Below, in pieces: positions 1 to 11,527 of a stretch of 64,000 nt of DNA. The stretch is from Lutraria lutraria. Its lineage: Eukaryota; Mollusca; Bivalvia; Venerida; Mactridae. The notes beneath the pieces are model-generated. The model did not search any database. It saw only the letters and a program-made list of their open reading frames with translations, and was not told the origin of the DNA. Position 1 is the stretch's first letter, and every line of letters begins with the position of its first letter. Location: NCBI GenBank assembly GCA_964023205.1, contig OZ026835.1, forward strand, positions 42,319,083-42,383,082. The letters run 5' to 3'. A program made the position numbers and the translations under genes.

Positions 1-165
1 AAATTAGAGGCATGTATCAGTGCTTTTACACCATGCATGTTTAAGGCAAGGAAAACTATTTGAAGTAAGAATAGGGGTCTAGCTCTCCTGTGTCTCTTCT
101 TCCCTCTCTCTGTGGGATCTCTAAAATTGACCATAGCTGCTGAATGAGCCGTTCAGTCACAAACA
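1..165 (+). mobile_element. SINE body/tail fragment
   Basis: This stretch shares its middle and end with SINE copies at 37745-38240 and 42457-42745 (plus) and 50640-50940 and 60560-60850 (minus). The shared blocks are a 'gtatcagtgctttacac' segment, a 'ctatttgaa(a/g)taag' segment, a pyrimidine block ending in 'ctctctctg', and 'gaccatagctg(c/t)tgaat'. The tRNA-like head is not in the window, so the copy is cut by the window edge or truncated. Confidence 0.6.
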
Positions 166-179
166 AACAATAAAATCAA

Positions 180-278
180 ATAAGTACCCCTTCCAGAAAT
201 AAGTACCCCTTCCAGAAATAAGTACCCCTTCCAGAAATAAGTACCCCTTCCAGAAATAAGCACCCCTTCCAGAAATAA
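180..278. repeat. 19-bp tandem repeat, five copies
   Basis: The unit 'aagtaccccttccagaaat' is repeated about five times head to tail. One copy has 'caccc' in place of 'taccc'. It is short, near perfect and non-coding. Confidence 0.9.
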
Positions 279-699
279 AACTAGATTTCAATTCATTATA
301 CAGCACAAAGATTCAAGTTTATGTGGAATAACACATTTTTATGACAAACAAATTTATCATAAGGCGATCAGAAAAAATATAATAAAATACAAGCTGAAGG
401 AAAAAGTTTAAATAAAAATCTCTGTGATAATTACAATAAATACTAACTAACCAGTATATCATATTCCAACTGTGTGATTTAAAATCCAATTGGCATATGG
501 CTATACATACATTCATAAAATGCACATGCACTTTCTATTTAATAATGTAAGCAGACAGCAATAACGATCCATATGAACACTGGTCTAATTTGTCGGACTA
601 TTTACAATCACCATAGTTTAAAAAAAATGCTTATTGATCGTAGTATATCAGTTCCTAATTGGGGTTTAAATTTGCACTATAACAGTCAGGGCAATTAAG
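279..699. other. AT-rich intronic sequence
   Basis: I see no gene, exon or repeat here. The minus-strand open frame at 319-531 has an AT-driven composition (Phe, Tyr, Ile, Leu) and no recognisable domain. Confidence 0.5.
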
Positions 700-895
700 C
701 CTCTATAAGCTTAAATGGTGGCAAATGACTCCAGGCTTGCACCTGGGTAGAACCTCAAATGTCACTTAATTGAACGGGATAGCTAGCTGCCTCACATGAA
801 AAGTTTGGTTCAGGATGAGATTTGAGCCCATTGTGGCGAGGGCAAGCAATTATAAGTCAGAGAGCATATTATTATTAACCACTTGACTATGGAAG
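700..895 (-). mobile_element. tRNA-headed SINE
   Basis: Read on the minus strand, 893-812 contains a clear RNA polymerase III box A (TAGTCAAGTGG) and, about 50 bases on, a box B-like GGCTCAAATCTC, as in tRNA-derived SINE heads. The body continues to about 700. It differs from the 'ctctctctg' body of the other SINEs, so it may be a separate subfamily. Confidence 0.55.
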
Positions 896-1678
896 CTCTG
901 TATAGTATATCAGATTATTGTTTCTAAGCAGTGAGGCAGTAGAAAATTGATATTTAAATCCTCATCCAAGTTGACCCCTTCAAAAAATACACCCCTATAA
1001 ATCTGATTTCAAAATTGCAATCTATAATTTCAAATACGAAAGGCTGAGTATAAACTTGATGCAAACTGCATATATACAAAGTCAAAGCCAGTGAATTATA
1101 TAGTATTTATAAGTATATAATTATAATTTCTGAAAGTATAGGTCTTAATTACTCAAATAGAACACGAAACTTAAAATTCCCAAACAACTTTTTGTCCAAA
1201 ACTTTGATCAACCCTCTTGTCTAATTCCAAATACATTTGACTCTTATAATCTGAAAAACTATTAGTTTGTGCATGATAATATGTTTTTGCAAAATGATTT
1301 TCTATGTCGCGTCTTTTTAAAATACATGTTCTATTAATGTACAAATACTGTCTATATAAGCTGGACCATACAGGGTACTAATAAAACACATGTTATACAG
1401 ACAGAATAAATAATAGCTCTTCAATCTAAAGAGATAAAAAAAACTAGAACTGGTAATAGCATAAGTTCAAAAAAGAAACTTTTTCCATTCATACGTAGAT
1501 AAGTTTATTTGAGAAGACTAAATTGAATTGTCAAAAGCAAACATTAGCGTTTTACTTTAAATTATCTTGTATTTTTTCATCTAACATGATTATCAATGAC
1601 TGAATATTATAAGAGATATCACACATTTTGGACTTTAATTTTTCAGCTGTCAAATTGAAGACAACCAAACATGCAAGT
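896..1678. other. AT-rich intronic sequence
   Basis: No coding or repeat structure was recognised. The sequence is uniformly AT-rich with short A and T runs. Confidence 0.5.
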
Positions 1679-3232
1679 ATACACACATTGTATAAACATT
1701 ATACCTTCACACAATCATATAGACACTGTATAAACATTGTACCTTCACATATACACACATTGTATAAACATTATACCCTCACATATAGTCACTGTACAAA
1801 CATTATACCTTCACATATACACACACTGTATAAACATTATACCTTCACACAATCATATAGACACTGTATAAACATTGTACCTTCACATATACACAAACTG
1901 TATAAACATTGTACCTTCACACAATCATATAGACACTGTATAAACATTATACCTTCACACAATCATATAGACACTGTATAAACATTGTACCTTCACATAT
2001 ACACACATTGTATAAACATTATACCCTCACATATAGTCACTGTACAAACATTATACCTTCACATATACACACATTGTATAAACATTATACCTTCACACAA
2101 TCATATAGACACTGTATAAACATTGTACCTTCACATATACACAAACTGTATAAACATTGTACCTTCACACAATCATATAGACACTGTATAAACATTGTAC
2201 CTTCACACAATCATATAGACACTGTATAAACATTATACCTTCACATATACACACATTGTATAAACATTATACCTTCACCCAATCATATAGACACTGTATA
2301 AACATTATACCTTCACACAATCATATAGACACTGTATAAACATTATACCTTCACCCAATCATATAGACACTGTATAAACATTGTACCTTCACACAATCAT
2401 ATAGACACTGTATAAACATTATACCTTCACATATACACACATTGTATAAACATTATACCTTCACACAATCATATAGACACTGTATAAACATTATACCTTC
2501 ACACAATCATATAGACACTGTATAAACATTATACCTTCACCCAATCATATAGACACTGTATAAACATTATACCTTCACACAATCATATAGACACTGTATA
2601 AACATTGTACCTTCACATATACACACACTGTATAAACATTATACCTTCACACAATCATATAGACACGGTATAAACATTGTACCTTCATATATACACACAT
2701 TGTATAAACATTATACCTTCACATATACACACACTGTATAAACATTATACCTTCACATATACACACACTGTATAAACATTATACCTTCACACAATCATAT
2801 AGACACTGTATAAACATTATACCTTCACATATACACACATTGTATAAACATTATACCTTCACATATGCACACACTGTATAAACATTATACCTTCACACAA
2901 TCATATAGACACTGTATAAACATTATACCTTCACATATACACACACTGTATAAACATTATACCTTCACACAATCATATAGACACTGTATAAACATTATAC
3001 CTTCACATATACACACACTGTATAAACATTATACCTTCACACAATCATATAGACACTGTATAAACATTATACCTTCACACAATCATATAGACACTGTATA
3101 AACATTATACCTTCACATATACACACATTGTATAAACATTATACCTTCACACAATCATATAGACACTGTATAAACATTGTACCTTCACATATACACAAAC
3201 TGTATAAACCTTCACATACACACATAGTGTAT
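1679..3232. repeat. 34/38-bp minisatellite, about 42 units
   Basis: The array mixes two related units that share 'tgtataaacattatacc' plus 'ttcac'. One continues 'acaatcatatagacac' (38 bp) and the other 'atatacacac' (34 bp). Every unit contains the small inverted repeat GTATAA-ACA-TTATAC. The plus-strand open frames within the array (1628-1981, 2008-2229, 2865-3101) follow from the repeat and are not genes. Confidence 0.95.
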
Positions 3233-3650
3233 AAAACACTGTAGTGTACCATCACAAATGTGTACTGTAGGGAAATTGATATTGTTTTATTTGTTAATAA
3301 AATTTTAATTTAATTTTAAAACAAAAATACTTTTAAAGTTATAAGAAATATGTTCTGGTCCCACATTCAATGGGGCTATTTCAATGATAAAACTAGATCC
3401 TTATTTAGTTATTTGATTCATTGGCATTCTAGTGTTTATTGGACTAAATATGGTTATAAAAAACCATCTGTGTATACTACATGCTGTAAATATGATGCTT
3501 GAAGTGCCTGAACATTAAACCATTATCTCAAATTTTAGTGATGTAATTTGACATCTTTAATCAACAGCTTGTCTGAGCAGCCCTGAAATGACCCTAGTTG
3601 TCAAATGGGCTGGTAAACAATAGATAATAGAAAGTAACAAGTTAAATGTT
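3233..3650. other. intronic sequence, nothing recognised
   Basis: AT-rich sequence between the minisatellite and a block of different composition. No exon or repeat was recognised. Confidence 0.5.
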
Positions 3651-4493
3651 TGTACTGCGCAAAATCGCATCCGGCAATTCAATACTAGAATGTGGTCTAT
3701 GTAGCATTTTTTATCAGGATATGCGAAGTTTCAGATCAAACGAATTTGTTATTTTGACTTAACTGATCCCGAAACTAAAGTGATCATCTACTCCATCAAA
3801 AATACAAGCCGTTGATGTTTCATGAATCTCATGCATCTGGTCATATGGTTCTACAGTTCACGAGGTACTCTATATGTAGTCCCTGTTTCCACCCTAAAAT
3901 TAAAATCAGGGGAAACTATCACCTCAATGTATCAGACGTTGCAATATCTGCTGGAATGCATATAAAATATTTAAATAAAGTCTCCAAAAATAATATACTC
4001 CGTTGTCTGAGGGTACGTTGTCATAAAAACCTGGTATAACTGTCCCAAACATAGATTTTCAACTGTAAAGTGACCATCTATATCGAACCATAAAGTGACC
4101 GTCTATGTCGAACCAATTAAGTCATCATTTCTCACCTGATCGGACATTTTTTGTATTGAGCTCCGAAATCGATATTTAATTAACGACAATTGCGTAAACA
4201 AGTCAGTGTCCACGCTCGCGATTATAAAATTAGTCTGTGAATATGTTTATAATGTTTTAAATACATCGAAACGTATCAATACCATGTTCCGTATCTTATA
4301 ACACGATTAAATGATTATTACAACACACCGATAATAAACACAGCGAATTTCTCTAATAATTTATACATCGAAGTTCATTTAGATCGAACATTTTTTCCTA
4401 AGTCCTTTGATATAAAGAGTTTCGGCTGCATTTATTGACAGATGGGCAGATTCATTCCCGTCGTTGTTTATCGAGCTCGCTCCATTCTTAGAC

Positions 4494-4582
4494 TATAAAT
4501 AGCGACTGCGTCATCAAGCTAACACTAGTTGGTGTGAGTAACACGTGACCTCGCTCTATTTCTGTTTTGTTTATATCACGTG
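4494..4582 (+). promoter_or_regulatory. TATA-like box with two CACGTG E-boxes
   Basis: TATAAATAG is at 4494-4502, followed by CACGTG at 4542-4547 and 4577-4582, both inside a CACGTGA context. This arrangement resembles a core promoter, but no transcribed product can be pointed to. It could be the promoter of a mobile element or chance. Low confidence. Confidence 0.2.
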
Positions 4583-4687
4583 ATGACCATTGCGGATATT
4601 TCGGAATATTTCGGGCACTGTCAGTAATCTGCTTCGCGCAAGAAGTTGCGATTTTGCATTGCCACTTAAAAATAAGCATTCCAGAGT

Positions 4688-4712
4688 GTACGGCGGGCTT
4701 CCGCCGCCGTAC
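4688..4712. other. GC-rich hairpin
   Basis: A perfect 9-bp stem (GTACGGCGG / CCGCCGTAC) with a 7-base loop stands out as the most GC-rich palindrome in the neighbourhood. Its role is unknown. Confidence 0.5.
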
Positions 4713-4799
4713 AATGAGGAATTCTAGATTTTATAAATATCTTATGTCATCCTTTTAAGGAAATATTTCTTTTCTTGATTATTCTAAGTCTTCCCATCA

Positions 4800-5070
4800 A
4801 ACTTTTTTAAGCACTGGACATTCGGTCCAGTGAAAATGCAAACTTTACTGGACCAAATTAATTTTTAGTGGACCAAAAACAGTACATACGACATTTCATA
4901 TATTTTGGCTAAAAAAATTTTTTTTTGACAGTGATATAAAATATTTCATTTTTTGTTCTGAAATCTGGTAAATTATCACTGAAAATTTACTGGACTGTCA
5001 GACCACTGACTTTTTCAAATTTACTGGACCGATAGCCATTTTGGTGGACTTGGTCCAAGGTCCGGGGCTA
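4800..5070 (-). other. unclassified segment rich in ACTGGAC / GGTCCAG words
   Basis: The words 'actggac' and 'ggtccag' recur about eight times at irregular spacing, partly as inverted pairs (for example at 4815-4840). On the minus strand a broken reading from about 5068 gives short protein-like stretches such as GPWTKSTKMAIGPVNLKK before stops. It may be a decayed coding fragment, but no family was identified. Confidence 0.25.
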
Positions 5071-5682
5071 AATTTGAAGACTTATTTTTAGCTTGTAATG
5101 TAGTATTGAAATTCATCTATTTAGAACAGATGCTTCCTATAATCATATTTTTTCTCATAACTTCATGAAATATGCTATATATATAATATGACACCACACT
5201 AACAAATTTTATTTTTTATTATATGTTACATAATTTCGGCTGATAAGCCTTCATCAGTGATAATAAAAATCTTTAAGAAAAGAAATATTCCCTTAAAATT
5301 TTTTTCATGGAATATACTGAAATATCTATAGTCCTGTTGTGTGTTGTAATCAATTAGTAATTATAATTATCTATTTTTTTATAAAAAATCCCATAATTAA
5401 CCTTTTTGCAAATTCTTGTAAATACTGCTGCAAATATAATTAAGTATAAGCTGCAAAATTATTTATTTAACAAGAACAGATATAAAAAAAATTATGTAGA
5501 ACATTATGTTGTTGTATTTTAAGAGATGACATAATTCAGTTATCTCTGTATGATTATCCTATGAACAGATAAACATTGACTAATACTAATAAGACATAAT
5601 GATCCCAAGAAAAAAGTTAAAGTGATCATTTCAAGTTTGGAAAAAAACTTATCAAATTTATATTCTTAGATAAAAGTGAATA
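5071..5682. other. AT-rich intronic sequence
   Basis: Nothing was recognised beyond A/T runs. Confidence 0.5.
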
Positions 5683-6012
5683 TTCAGGATTTAAGACAAG
5701 AGCTTGTCACAGATGTGACGAATACCCCACATGCTACTTTGACACTATACCCCCCCCCGCCGGTAGATGTGTTAATGCTATTTTTGCCCTCACCACAGTA
5801 AATGAATCTTGCCACTAACAATAAAGAAATAGGATTCCTTTCTATGAACAATCTAATTGAGTTGCAGCCTACACAAAGCAAACCCAAAATTTGACCTTTG
5901 ACCTTCAAGTGTGACCTTGACCTTGGAGGTACAGGTCTGGTTCTTACACACAACAAACTGTCTGATGTAAGCCAACAATCATATTGCCAAGTTGTTTTGA
6001 AATCCATCAGTG
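5683..6012. repeat. dispersed repeat beginning 'agcttgtcacag'
   Basis: The first 60 bases match the start of the repeat at 25980-26270 (shared 'tgtcacaga.atgac.aatacccc' and 'actttgacac'). Further on there are several 'tgaccttgacc' words typical of bivalve interspersed repeats. A nine-base C run lies at about 5751. The minus-strand open frame 5684-6007 runs through the repeat and is not taken as a gene. Confidence 0.5.
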
Positions 6013-6480
6013 AACACTATGTAACAGCCCTTAAAAAAATGTGACGCGATGAGACAGGACAGTACAACAGAACATTTTATGTGATTCTAGTATAGCCCAC
6101 ACCACACCACTGACAGTGGGTTGGCTTATAATAATATTTGACAGATTTTTATGCAATTTGCCAAGTTATTGTAAGAAAGATATTAGTAGAATTATTTATT
6201 AATTACAACAGTGATTCACATTTTTTTATTTTGCTAAAAAGATTCAGCAGGTGGTGTCAATATGTGAACAAATTTTACAGGGTAATACTCAGTTTTACAA
6301 TGCAGCATGATATTTGAATAAGAAGTGAATACCAGTACAAAAGAACAATAGATTCACTGATTCATACTAATTAGGAGATCATGTTCAATGAGTGAAATGT
6401 AAGAGATCAATTAATGATAAAGAAATATATGCAGGTCTAATACTCACCATGATCGTATTACACTTAACATTATGGTTTAT
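6013..6480. other. intronic sequence, nothing recognised
   Basis: AT-rich. No exon or repeat was seen. Confidence 0.5.
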
Positions 6481-8716
6481 ACAAGAGGGCCATGATGGTC
6501 CTATAAATGCTCACCAGGAGAAAAGGTCATTTGGAGATTAACATTGTTGAAGTTTTCTATACGAGTCCAGGTAAGATCAAGTGACCCATCTGGGCCGTTT
6601 TTTATCCCATGGCCATTATATGAACAGATTTAAAAGAGGTCTATTAGACAAAGCTAGATACCAAATATCTTAGCTCTAGGCCTTGTGGTTTCGGAAAGAA
6701 GATTTTTATAAAATTTTCCTATATAAAATAGAATAAACCCTAGGGCAGGGCTAATTTTGACCAGGGCCATAATTTGAACAAACTTGGTAGAGGTCCACTA
6801 GACAAGGCTACATACAAAATATCTAAGCTCTAGGCCTTGCAGTTTCGGAGAAGATTTTTTAATTTTTCCTATATAAGTCTATATAAATCAAGTGACCCCC
6901 GGGGCAGGGCCAATTTTGACCCTAGGGCAATAATTTGAACAAACTTGGTAGAGGTCCATTAGACAATGCTACATACCAAATATCTTAGCTCTAGGCCTTG
7001 TGGTTTAGGAGAAGAAGATTTTTTAAAATTTTCTATATAAAATAGAATAAACCCCAGGACAGGGCTAATTTTGACCCTAGGGCAATAATTTGAACAAACT
7101 TGGTAGAGGTCCACTAGACAAGGCTACATACAAAATATCTTAGCTCTAGGCCTTGTGGTTTCGGAGAAGAAGATTTTTTAAATTTTCCAATATAAGTCTA
7201 TATAAATCAAGTGACCCCTGGGGCGGGGCTAATTTTGACCCTAGGGCAATAATTTGAACAAACTTGGTAGAGGTCCACTAGACAATGCTACATACCAAAT
7301 ATCTTAGCTCTAGGCCTTGTGGTTTCAGAGAAGAAGATTTTTTAAATTTTCCTATATAACATAGAATAAACCCCAGGGCAGGGCCAATTTTGACCCTAGG
7401 GCAATAATTTGAACAAACTTGGTAGAGGTCAACTAGACAATGCTACATACCAAATATCTTAGCTCTAGGCCTTGTGGTTTCGGAGAAGAAGATTTTTTAA
7501 ATTTTCCTATATAAGTCTATATAAATCAAGTGACCCCTGGGGCGGGGCCAATTTTGACCCTAGGGCAATAATTTGAACAAACTTGGTAGAGGTCCACTAG
7601 ACAATGCTACATACCAAATATCTTAGCTCTAGGCCTTGTGGTTTCAGAGAAGAAGATTTTTTAAATTTTCCTATATAACATAGAATAAACCCCAGGGCAG
7701 GGCCAATTTTGACCCTAGGGCAATAATTTGAACAAACTTGGTAGAGGTCAACTAGACAATGCTACATACCAAATATCTTAGCTCTAGGCCTTGTGGTTTC
7801 GGAGAAGAAGATTTTTTAAATTTTCCTATATAAGTCTATATAAATCAAGTGACCCCTGGGGCGGGGCCAATTTTGACCCTAGGGCAATAATTTGAACAAA
7901 CTTGGTAGAGGTCCACTAGACAATGCTACATACCAAATATCTTAGCTCTAGGCCTTGTGGTTTCGGAGAAGAAGATTTTTTAAATTTTCCTATATAAAAT
8001 AGAATAAACCCCAGGGCATGGCCAATTTTGACCCTAGGGCAATAATTTGAACAAACGTGGTAGAGGTCCACTAGATGATGCTACATACTAAATATCTTAG
8101 CTCTAGGCCTTGTGGTTTCAGAGAAGAAGATTTTTAAATTTTCCTATATAAGTCTATATAAATCAAGTGACCCCCGGGGCGGGGCCAATTTTGACCCTAG
8201 GGTAATAATTTGAACAAACTTGGTAGAGGTCCACTAGACTATGCTACACACCAAATATCAAAGCTCTAGGCATTGTAGTTTTTGACAAGAAGATTTTTTT
8301 AATTTCCTATATAAGTCTATGTAAAATCAAGTTACCCCCGGGGCGGAGCCAATTTTGACCCCAGGGAAATAATTTGAACAAACTTTGTAGAGTTCCATTA
8401 GACAATGCTACATACCAAATATCTAAGCTCTAGGCCCTGTGGTTTCGGACTAGAAGATTTTTTAAGTTTTTTCTATTTGTTGCCATAGCAACCAGAGTTT
8501 TTAATGAAATTTAATTTTTTGAACAACTTTGAAAGGGGACCACCCAAGGATCATTCCAGCAAAGTTTGGTTGCAATCGGCATAGCAGTGTAGGAGGAGAT
8601 GTTGTTTTAAGTAAACATGGACGCCACGTAACGACGCACGGCGCACGACGCACGATGGACGCAGGGCGATCACAAAAGCTCACCTTGAGCACATTCGTGC
8701 TCTGGTGAGCTAAAAA
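6481..8716 (+). mobile_element. 'caagagggcc' element, long form with internal tandem repeats
   Basis: The element starts 'acaagagggcc' followed by a short palindrome (GGGCCATGATGGTCC). It ends with a hairpin (CTCACCTTGAGCAC / GTGCTCTGGTGAG) and 'ctaaaaa'. Ends and body match the 1.1-kb copy at 16073-17188. Between them lie about 11-12 copies of a unit of about 160 bp ('aatttgaacaaacttggtag...'). Two unit types alternate, one with 'agaataaacccc' and one with 'ctatataaatcaagtgacc', so the true period is a dimer of about 318 bp. There is no transposase. The terminal hairpin followed by CTAA recalls Helitron 3' ends, but the assignment is uncertain. Confidence 0.75.
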
Positions 8717-9460
8717 GCAAAATGGCAAGTACAATTGGTAGATCATTGTGCATTATTTAATGATTGAATTTCCATAAATTTGTGAATTTCAATACATATT
8801 CAAAGACAAGCAATGAGATATTGTTTAGAATATTTAGACAAAAGTTTACATGTCATTACTATTTATACTGTATTATGTGAATTATAATTATGCAAAAATA
8901 GGCAACAAATAAAATTACATTTTCTGATGTCTTGTGGCCAATGAATAATTTTGATACATAAAAAAAGATTTCCCATAAAGAATATCAGATCAGGTATATC
9001 ATCATCAACCCATAACCAGTCCGAAACAAAGTCACTCAGAAAATATATTGTGCATAAGTATAAAAACTATGCATACAAAAATTTTTATTTTTTATTTTTT
9101 TTATTTGTTGTTCTCATCCTGATAATAAACATAAAATAGCAGTACTTAAGAAACTCATGCATGGTGACACTGTCTCAAGACATATGTTGTTGATTCCTTC
9201 ATACAGACAATATAATCTGCCCTTAATTGTCTCGAAAAATTCATTTAATCATTAATTTTCAGAATTACAGAGTAAATTTCTAATTAAAAATATTATTTTT
9301 AAAAACATAAGGATTCAAAATTTGAAGTCAAAATTAATTTGCACATAATACTATTTTTATTATATCATAATAATTATGATTTTAAATAATTTATCATTCA
9401 GTGGGTTTAACACTGTTTTTCAACAGTTGTTTCAGTTATATTTCCAGAAGTGAATTCTTA
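8717..9460. other. AT-rich intronic sequence
   Basis: No exon or repeat was recognised. The 62-residue plus-strand frame at 8951-9139 is low-complexity and lysine/phenylalanine rich. Confidence 0.5.
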
Positions 9461-9633
9461 CTGGTACTGAACTAACTGTTCCACAAGGACTGGTACTGAA
9501 CTAACTGTTCCACAAGGACTGGTACTGAACTAACTGTTCCACAAGGACTGGTACTGAACTAACTGTTCCACAAGGACTGGTACTGAACTAACTGTTCCAC
9601 AAGGACTGGTACTGAACTAACTGTTCCACAAGG
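9461..9633. repeat. 29-bp tandem repeat, six copies
   Basis: Six near-perfect copies of a 29-bp unit beginning 'ctggtactgaactaactg'. Confidence 0.95.
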
Positions 9634-10809
9634 GTCAAGCTGACAACTTATAATTCTTCACATCAGGAGGAAAATCAACATTTTTTGTCAAATTCAATTT
9701 ATAAATACTAATTAACAGGATTTAACAAATTGATTTAAAGAAGCTTAATTAACTATAAGAAACATTAATATCACATAGAAATAAAACATATGCTATGTCA
9801 AAAGACTTATCAATATCTTATCTCGTATGTCTGACTAAAAAAGCACTGATTGGTTTTCATAAAAACTTGTTTTATTGATAAAAAAATCCCACCCGAACAG
9901 CTTAAGATAAAATCCATGTACGGTGAACAAACTAAACTGAGTAACAAACCTTTAAGATCTTTAGATGTTAATCTTCAAATAAAGTATGTCCAAAACAGAG
10001 ATCTCAAACACAAGACGAGAGATCGCCACATGTCCTCTCGAAATGAATGCAAACAGATAATGGCAACATTTTATAGAGGAGGAACACACTCACACACTTG
10101 TTCAACATGGCAATGTGTGTATCAACTTGTCTCAGAGTGTTTCCAAGAATGGATATTGAGATACAGTAGACTGCTCAACTATTACGAGTACTACTCCGTG
10201 ATGTGTATTGATTCCAAACATTACGAATGATCTCTGATATACTCGTTCTTCACCACATAACTTCATCAGAAAACATCTCCAGAAAAAAATACAACCGCCC
10301 AATGGTAGACACAAAATGTTAATGTTCATATACAACCACAAGCAGTACAGAAAAAAAGCATAGCATACAATTTCTCAATAGTTTATCAATGTAAATGTTG
10401 CAATTAAGATGTTATCGTGTTAAATACACTTGTCTCGTACTGTAGCAATTAATTCAATATAATAGATAAGCATTTTATGCCAATATTATTATGCATATTG
10501 TTGCTAACAGAAGTACTGTCTATATCAATAGTGTAAATAGAAACACAAAATTTCAATACATAACCATGTAAGGAATTTACCATAAATAATATATTTCTTT
10601 TCATAGATAAGTCGGGAAAATGTAAGGAAGGATATACAGAAATCACCACTTCAAAGGATTTTACACCCAATTGACCTTGACCTTTCCAAGCTTCTGGTAT
10701 CAGGATACTGAATCCCAAAATTTTTTTTTTTTTTTTTTTGAGGCCCCAACAGGGTAACCCTGTAAATCCCAAAATGATAATCTCAAAATGATATCAATCA
10801 AATTTGATA
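9634..10809. other. intronic sequence; possible spurious ORF
   Basis: No repeat was identified. The plus strand has a 126-codon open frame (9850-10230). It has no recognised domain, its composition follows the local sequence, and it lacks convincing splice signals, so it is not called a gene. An 18-base T run lies at about 10721. Confidence 0.45.
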
Positions 10810-11447
10810 ACAAGAGGGCGACATTGGCCCTTTATCGCTCACCTGAGAACCAAGGCCAATAATGAAGGTATAATACTGTCAAACAAGCTAAAACGTAGCA
10901 AATTTTCTAATCCAAGGGTCCATAACTCTTGAAGTTGTGGTCCGCTTCCACCCATAACTTATCATGTTCAAAATCATAAGGTCATACACATTCATTGTAA
11001 ATATGATTAGGATCGGTGAATAAATGAAGGCGCTGGAGTGTAAACAAGCTAAAATATAGCAAATTTTCAAAGTCAAGGGCCCATAACTCTTGAAGTTCTG
11101 GTCCGATATTGCCCATAATCTAACTTGTCCAAGATCTTTCGGTTATACACATTTACTGAAAATATGATCAGCATTTGTGAATAAATGAAGGCGCTAGAGT
11201 GTAAACAAGCTAAATATAGCACATTTTGTAATTCAAGGGCCCATAACTCTAGAAGTTATTATCAGATTTTGCCCATAATCTCACTTATCCGAGACATTGT
11301 GGCCATATACATTGTGAGCAAGTTTAATCAAGATTCGTAAAGAGTTGCGGTTGCTAGAGTGTAAACAAACTAATTGTGGACGGAAGACGGACGACGGACG
11401 CCGGACATTCACCGATCCTCAAAGCTGATGAATCAGGTGAGCTAAAA
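10810..11447 (+). mobile_element. 'caagagggc' element, short subfamily, copy 1
   Basis: It starts 'acaagagggc', has the early word 'gctcacctgagaacc', three repeats of about 150 bp around 'ccataactcttgaag', a GACGGACGACGGACGCCGGAC-like segment, and ends 'atcaggtgagctaaaaa'. It matches 21446-22161 and 41685-42247. The terminal hairpin has lost part of one arm in this copy ('aaagctgatgaatcagg'). Confidence 0.75.
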
Positions 11448-11527
11448 AAGGTCACCATGCAGTATCAAAAGAAAATAATATTTTTTCTATTTTTCGACAA
11501 GGAAAACAACTCTTACAAAAGTGAGAA

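Larger units (their letters stand above)
3651..4760. other. unclassified block with more CpG than its surroundings
   Basis: This kilobase is visibly richer in CpG than the sequence on either side. It contains a two-copy 24-bp repeat at about 4067-4115 ('taaagtgacc(a/g)tctat'). It also has matching inverted segments near its ends (GCGCAAAATCGCAT at about 3657; TTGCGATTTTGCATTG at about 4645). It could be an old transposon, an LTR-like remnant or an unrelated regulatory segment. No protein domain was recognised in the short open frames 4488-4679 (minus) and 4567-4758 (plus). Confidence 0.3.

Noticed and set aside
6481..8716. Terminal inverted repeats (GCTCACC / GGTGAGC) taken as cut-and-paste transposon ends
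   Set aside because: The GCTCACC word lies about 30 bp inside the left end while GGTGAGC is at the right tip, where it pairs with a local hairpin arm. The nested copy shows the true start is 'acaagaggg', so these are not simple terminal inverted repeats.
9850..10230. 126-codon plus-strand ORF
   Set aside because: It has no recognised domain, no repeat or splice support, and lies in an intron of the opposite-strand gene. It is treated as chance.
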